DNA of 36,376 nt from an uncultured Bacteroidales bacterium (lineage in GTDB: Bacteria; Bacteroidota; Bacteroidia; Bacteroidales; Paludibacteraceae), in assembly GCA_903927945.1 (NCBI GenBank), contig CAIYOZ010000110.1, forward strand, positions 1 to 36,376, read 5' to 3'. The notes beneath the pieces were generated by a model. That model made no database searches and was not told the origin of the DNA. It was given only the letters and a program-made list of their open reading frames with translations. A program made the translations under genes and the position numbers. Below are positions 33,355-36,376 of the stretch, in pieces (within the stretch, counting starts at the first letter, position 1; the number at the start of each line of letters is the position of its first letter).

Positions 33355-35292
33355 TTATACATCTAAACGTTCATATTGGGAATTTTTGCTTAAAAACTCA
33401 GGTACGATTTTTTTCATGAGTGAAACAGTCAAGAAATTTTTGCACATTAAAGCATATTGAATTAGTTCATCAATTTGAACCGATACTGTATCATAATCAT
33501 ATTCCTGAACCTTGGCAATCATTATTTTTGGGTTATGGGTCTTCGTTGTAATTTCTTTTTGGTTCAACAGTTCTTCATACAACTTCTCTCCGGGACGCAA
33601 GCCTGTGAATTCAATCTTAATATCTACTTCGGGTATAAAGCCTGCCAGACGAATCATTTTTCTGGCAAGATTAACTATTTTCACAGGACTTCCCATATCG
33701 AAAATAAATATCTCACCGCCGTGACCTATGGAACCTGCTTCAAGTACCAGCATACACGCTTCAGGTATTGTCATGAAATACCTGATAATTTCAGGGTGGG
33801 TAACTGTTACAGGACCTCCTTTTTCTATCTGGCTTTTAAAATGAGGGATAACAGAACCATTTGAACCCAATACATTTCCGAAACGAGTGGTAATGAATTT
33901 TGTGGTAGTATTCCCTTCAGCCTGTAATTTGCGAAACAGGGACTGTACGTAAATTTCAGCAATCCGCTTTGAAGCACCCATTACATTAGTGGGATTCACA
34001 GCTTTGTCCGTGGAAACCATCACAAAATGTTGTACTTTATATTTTATGGCCAAATCGGCTAGATTTTTCGTACCCCTGACATTAACCTGGATACTTTCTA
34101 CCGGATTATCCTCCATGAGAGGTACATGTTTATAGGCAGCAGCGTGATAAATATAATCAGGCCGATACATCTCAATCAGGTATTCCATTCGTTCTTTATT
34201 CCTGACATCACCTAAAAAAGTACTGAAATTTTGATCCGGAAATTGTTCTTCTAATTCCAGTTTTAACATGTGCATGGGCGATTCAGCCTGATCGAGCAAT
34301 ATAATCAGGTTTGGTTGAAACATAATTACCTGTCTTACAATTTCACTTCCGATTGATCCTGCAGCACCTGTTATTAAAACCACTTTTGATTTTATCTGTT
34401 TGGCTATCTTTTCACTGGAGATATTAATTTTGGGCCTTTCTAATAAATCCTCAATTTGTATCGATTTGATTTGTTTGATGGTTGGCATGTCATTTTGCCA
34501 AATACTCATGGGTGGAGAGGTAAGTACCGACAAATTGTTGTTTATGAATATATCCAAATCTGTATTCGGATTAATCTGATTCATTTTGTTTGGTGAGACA
34601 ATTATTGCTTTAGCCTTGTTTACAACATGTTTCTTTACGGTTTTTTCATCCAAATGATATACATGAACACCCATAATGAGACGTTCGGAAGCATTTTTGT
34701 CATCATCAATAAATCCAACAAGTTTATATTTATTATCCTCAGCCGAACGTATCATTTTAGCAATACCTATAGCCGCAGACTGGGTTCCAAATATCATGAC
34801 AGGTGTGATCTGACCAGAATTTTGAGTAAAATAATCATAGATTGATTTAACGGCGAGTCGTAAAATAAAAAGAAGTAGAAAAGATAAAACAGCATAGATT
34901 AATAACGTGGAGTAGTAAAACATTTTATCGGTGGTGCTAATAAAAACGATAAAATTGGTGACGGAAATAATTCCAATATTAAAAAAAACAGCCATTAATA
35001 ATTTTGAGGCATCTACATAACTTGAGTATCGTAAGACACCTGAATAGGTATGAAAAATCCAGAAGAAAAATATTTGTAATGTAATAATAACTCCCAACCT
35101 TCCGAATACAGAAAGAATTCTGCTATCCATAGCATCCTTATATATTCTTGAAGAGATATGATATGAGATATAATAGGATAATAAGCAAAGAAAAATATCA
35201 AACAATAAAACCACCCATCGTGGTATATATTTTAAATTTATGAGGTGCGAAAAGACATCCGAACTCCACAAAAAAGTAAATCTGTCCTTCAT
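33355..35292 (-). CDS. FlaA1/CapD/PglF-type UDP-HexNAc 4,6-dehydratase, membrane-anchored
   Basis: The protein has 645 residues. Four helices (about 28-46, 65-81, 97-117, 125-145) anchor it to the inner membrane. A CoA-binding-like domain starts with VMIFGTQSAAIGIAK (165-179). The SDR domain begins with VLITGAAGSIGSEIV, with GxxGxxG at 309-315. The active site is the M-xxx-K variant: STDKAVNPTNVMGASKR, with Lys430, Met438 and Lys442, typical of 4,6-dehydratases of the FlaA1/PglF group. The product would be UDP-4-keto-6-deoxy-HexNAc for bacillosamine- or QuiNAc-like sugars. The gene forms an operon with the WecA-like transferase 17 bp downstream. An exact TATCTTTG box lies upstream (35343-35336, minus strand). 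Confidence 0.92.
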   Translation of the reverse strand: MKDRFTFLWSSDVFSHLINLKYIPRWVVLLFDIFLCLLSYYISYHISSRIYKDAMDSRILSVFGRLGVIITLQIFFFWIFHTYSGVLRYSSYVDASKLLMAVFFNIGIISVTNFIVFISTTDKMFYYSTLLIYAVLSFLLLFILRLAVKSIYDYFTQNSGQITPVMIFGTQSAAIGIAKMIRSAEDNKYKLVGFIDDDKNASERLIMGVHVYHLDEKTVKKHVVNKAKAIIVSPNKMNQINPNTDLDIFINNNLSVLTSPPMSIWQNDMPTIKQIKSIQIEDLLERPKINISSEKIAKQIKSKVVLITGAAGSIGSEIVRQVIMFQPNLIILLDQAESPMHMLKLELEEQFPDQNFSTFLGDVRNKERMEYLIEMYRPDYIYHAAAYKHVPLMEDNPVESIQVNVRGTKNLADLAIKYKVQHFVMVSTDKAVNPTNVMGASKRIAEIYVQSLFRKLQAEGNTTTKFITTRFGNVLGSNGSVIPHFKSQIEKGGPVTVTHPEIIRYFMTIPEACMLVLEAGSIGHGGEIFIFDMGSPVKIVNLARKMIRLAGFIPEVDIKIEFTGLRPGEKLYEELLNQKEITTKTHNPKIMIAKVQEYDYDTVSVQIDELIQYALMCKNFLTVSLMKKIVPEFLSKNSQYERLDV

Positions 35293-35335
35293 GATGATTT
35301 TAAATTTTCCCGGTATTGATCGTTTAATTTGTCTA

Positions 35336-35343
35336 CAAAGATA
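35336..35343 (-). promoter_or_regulatory. -7 box for the dehydratase-wecA operon
   Basis: On the minus strand this reads TATCTTTG, an exact TAnnTTTG match 43 bp before the start codon. Upstream sequence is T-rich without a clear TTTG. Confidence 0.5.
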
Positions 35344-35464
35344 AGTTTAAAAAGCGAAAAAAATTTAGAATCTCAGTATTTATCGGTTGAAAATGAGTTA
35401 TTTTTTGGTAAATAGTTCATTTAGTGTCTTATTTTGTTTATCGCCATCAGAAAATGAAGTTAAA

Positions 35465-35497
35465 TTGTGGATTGAAAAAATAATATATATATCTTTG
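35465..35497 (+). promoter_or_regulatory. promoter of panB
   Basis: TATCTTTG (35490-35497) is an exact -7 box 26 bp before the panB ATG. TTG at 35465-35467, 22 bp upstream, may be the -33 element. Confidence 0.5.
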
Positions 35498-35523
35498 TAT
35501 ACTCTAATTTAAATCTGAATTAC

Positions 35524-36342
35524 ATGTCAATACACAGTGAAGATTCAAGAAGGGTTACTACCCAGCGGCTGTTAGAAATGAAACAACGGAACGAAAAAAT
35601 TAGTATGCTTACTGCCTACGATTTTACAATGGGATATATTGTCGATCAAGCCGGTGTAGATATTATTTTGGTAGGTGATTCCGCATCGAATGTTATATGT
35701 GGAAATTCAACAACTCTACCAATCACGCTGGATCAAATGATTTTTTTAGCAAAATCAGTTGTAAGAGGAGTTAAGCGGGCCTTAGTAGTGATTGATATGC
35801 CTTTTGGAAGCTATCAGGGAAATTCTAAGGAAGCTCTGGCCTCCGCTATCAGGATAATGAAAGAGACACACGGGGATTGTTTAAAAGTTGAGGGAGGAGA
35901 AGAAATTATTGAATCCGTTAAAAGAATTTTAAGTGCGGGCATCCCGGTCATGGGACATTTAGGATTAATGCCTCAATCAATAAATAAATACGGAACGTTT
36001 GCAGTTCGTGCTAAGGAAGACTCAGAAGCAGAAAAACTAATACGGGATTCGCATCTACTCGAAGAAGCCGGATGTTTTGCCATTGTTTTAGAAAAAATTC
36101 CTGCTAAACTGGCCCAACAAGTAGCTTCTGAACTTACTATTCCCGTTATTGGTATCGGTGCAGGAGGAGGAGTCGATGGCCAGGTATTGGTTCTACATGA
36201 TATGGTCGGTCTTACCCATGATTTCTCACCACGTTTCTTACGCAGATATGCCAATTTACAAGGAATAATGAACCAAGCCATTGAACATTATGTTGAGGAT
36301 GTAAAATCGGGTGATTTTCCAAATGACAAGGAACAATACTGA
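35524..36342 (+). CDS. panB: 3-methyl-2-oxobutanoate hydroxymethyltransferase
   Basis: PanB makes ketopantoate from alpha-ketoisovalerate and methylene-tetrahydrofolate, the first step of pantothenate and CoA synthesis, in the cytosol. The protein has 272 residues and is complete. Family motifs are [35 protein letters not shown] near the N-terminus (Mg-binding Asp in VGDS), [17 protein letters not shown], the catalytic-region [11 protein letters not shown] and [24 protein letters not shown]. It is divergent from the dehydratase gene with its own promoter box. The remaining 34 bp of the window hold nothing recognisable. Confidence 0.96.
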   Translation: MSIHSEDSRRVTTQRLLEMKQRNEKISMLTAYDFTMGYIVDQAGVDIILVGDSASNVICGNSTTLPITLDQMIFLAKSVVRGVKRALVVIDMPFGSYQGNSKEALASAIRIMKETHGDCLKVEGGEEIIESVKRILSAGIPVMGHLGLMPQSINKYGTFAVRAKEDSEAEKLIRDSHLLEEAGCFAIVLEKIPAKLAQQVASELTIPVIGIGAGGGVDGQVLVLHDMVGLTHDFSPRFLRRYANLQGIMNQAIEHYVEDVKSGDFPNDKEQY

Positions 36343-36376
36343 GAGTTACATTTGATCAATATCAAAATATTCACTA

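Overview
The window is a chromosomal segment from a Bacteroidota bacterium, most likely of the order Bacteroidales. The evidence is an 11-subunit nuo operon with fused nuoCD and no nuoEFG, several promoter boxes of the Bacteroidota type (TAnnTTTG), scarce Shine-Dalgarno sites, A/C-rich untranslated leaders, and families typical of the phylum (BFN+UVR nuclease, NupG-type nucleoside transporter, RsmI-like methylase, FlaA1/CapD-type dehydratase beside a WecA-like transferase). Genus cannot be fixed from sequence alone.

Layout. 1-1800: a frameshifted YhcG/DUF1016 (PDDEXK) nuclease gene lies inside an array of about 137-bp tandem units. Each unit holds two different imperfect hairpins (A and B), and the arms of A and B pair with each other without the mismatch that each hairpin carries. 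1913-2359: a small membrane protein made of two copies of a two-helix module. 2778-13948: nuoA, B, CD, H, I, J, K, L, M, N on the plus strand, a ferredoxin/flavodoxin-type complex I (proton-pumping arm and connecting arm, no NADH module). Its intergenic spacers hold simple repeats, a duplicated 85-bp block and C4-TAAA-G4 palindromes. A terminator at 13971 closes the operon. 14055-17477: an outer-membrane beta-barrel protein with a textbook promoter, an ArnT/PMT-like glycosyltransferase, and an unrecognised soluble protein.

17687-22550 (minus): TPR lipoprotein-like/periplasmic protein, gyrA and ispE. 22774-24330: dnaB, separated by a 56-nt perfect palindrome from a convergent pair (BFN nuclease upstream, nucleoside transporter downstream). 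26292-27083 is a 790-bp gene-free stretch with four 11-bp tandem repeats. smpB follows, then on the minus strand an acyl-CoA synthetase, an RsmI-like methylase, an ABC-F ATPase, and the capD-wecA pair for lipid-linked glycan initiation. panB diverges from capD at the right end and is complete.

Most of the window is ordinary housekeeping DNA. The part that best deserves a second look is the nuclease pseudogene embedded in the alternating, cross-pairing hairpin array at the left end. A role for that array is inference only; no RAYT transposase, CRISPR or defence operon was seen.
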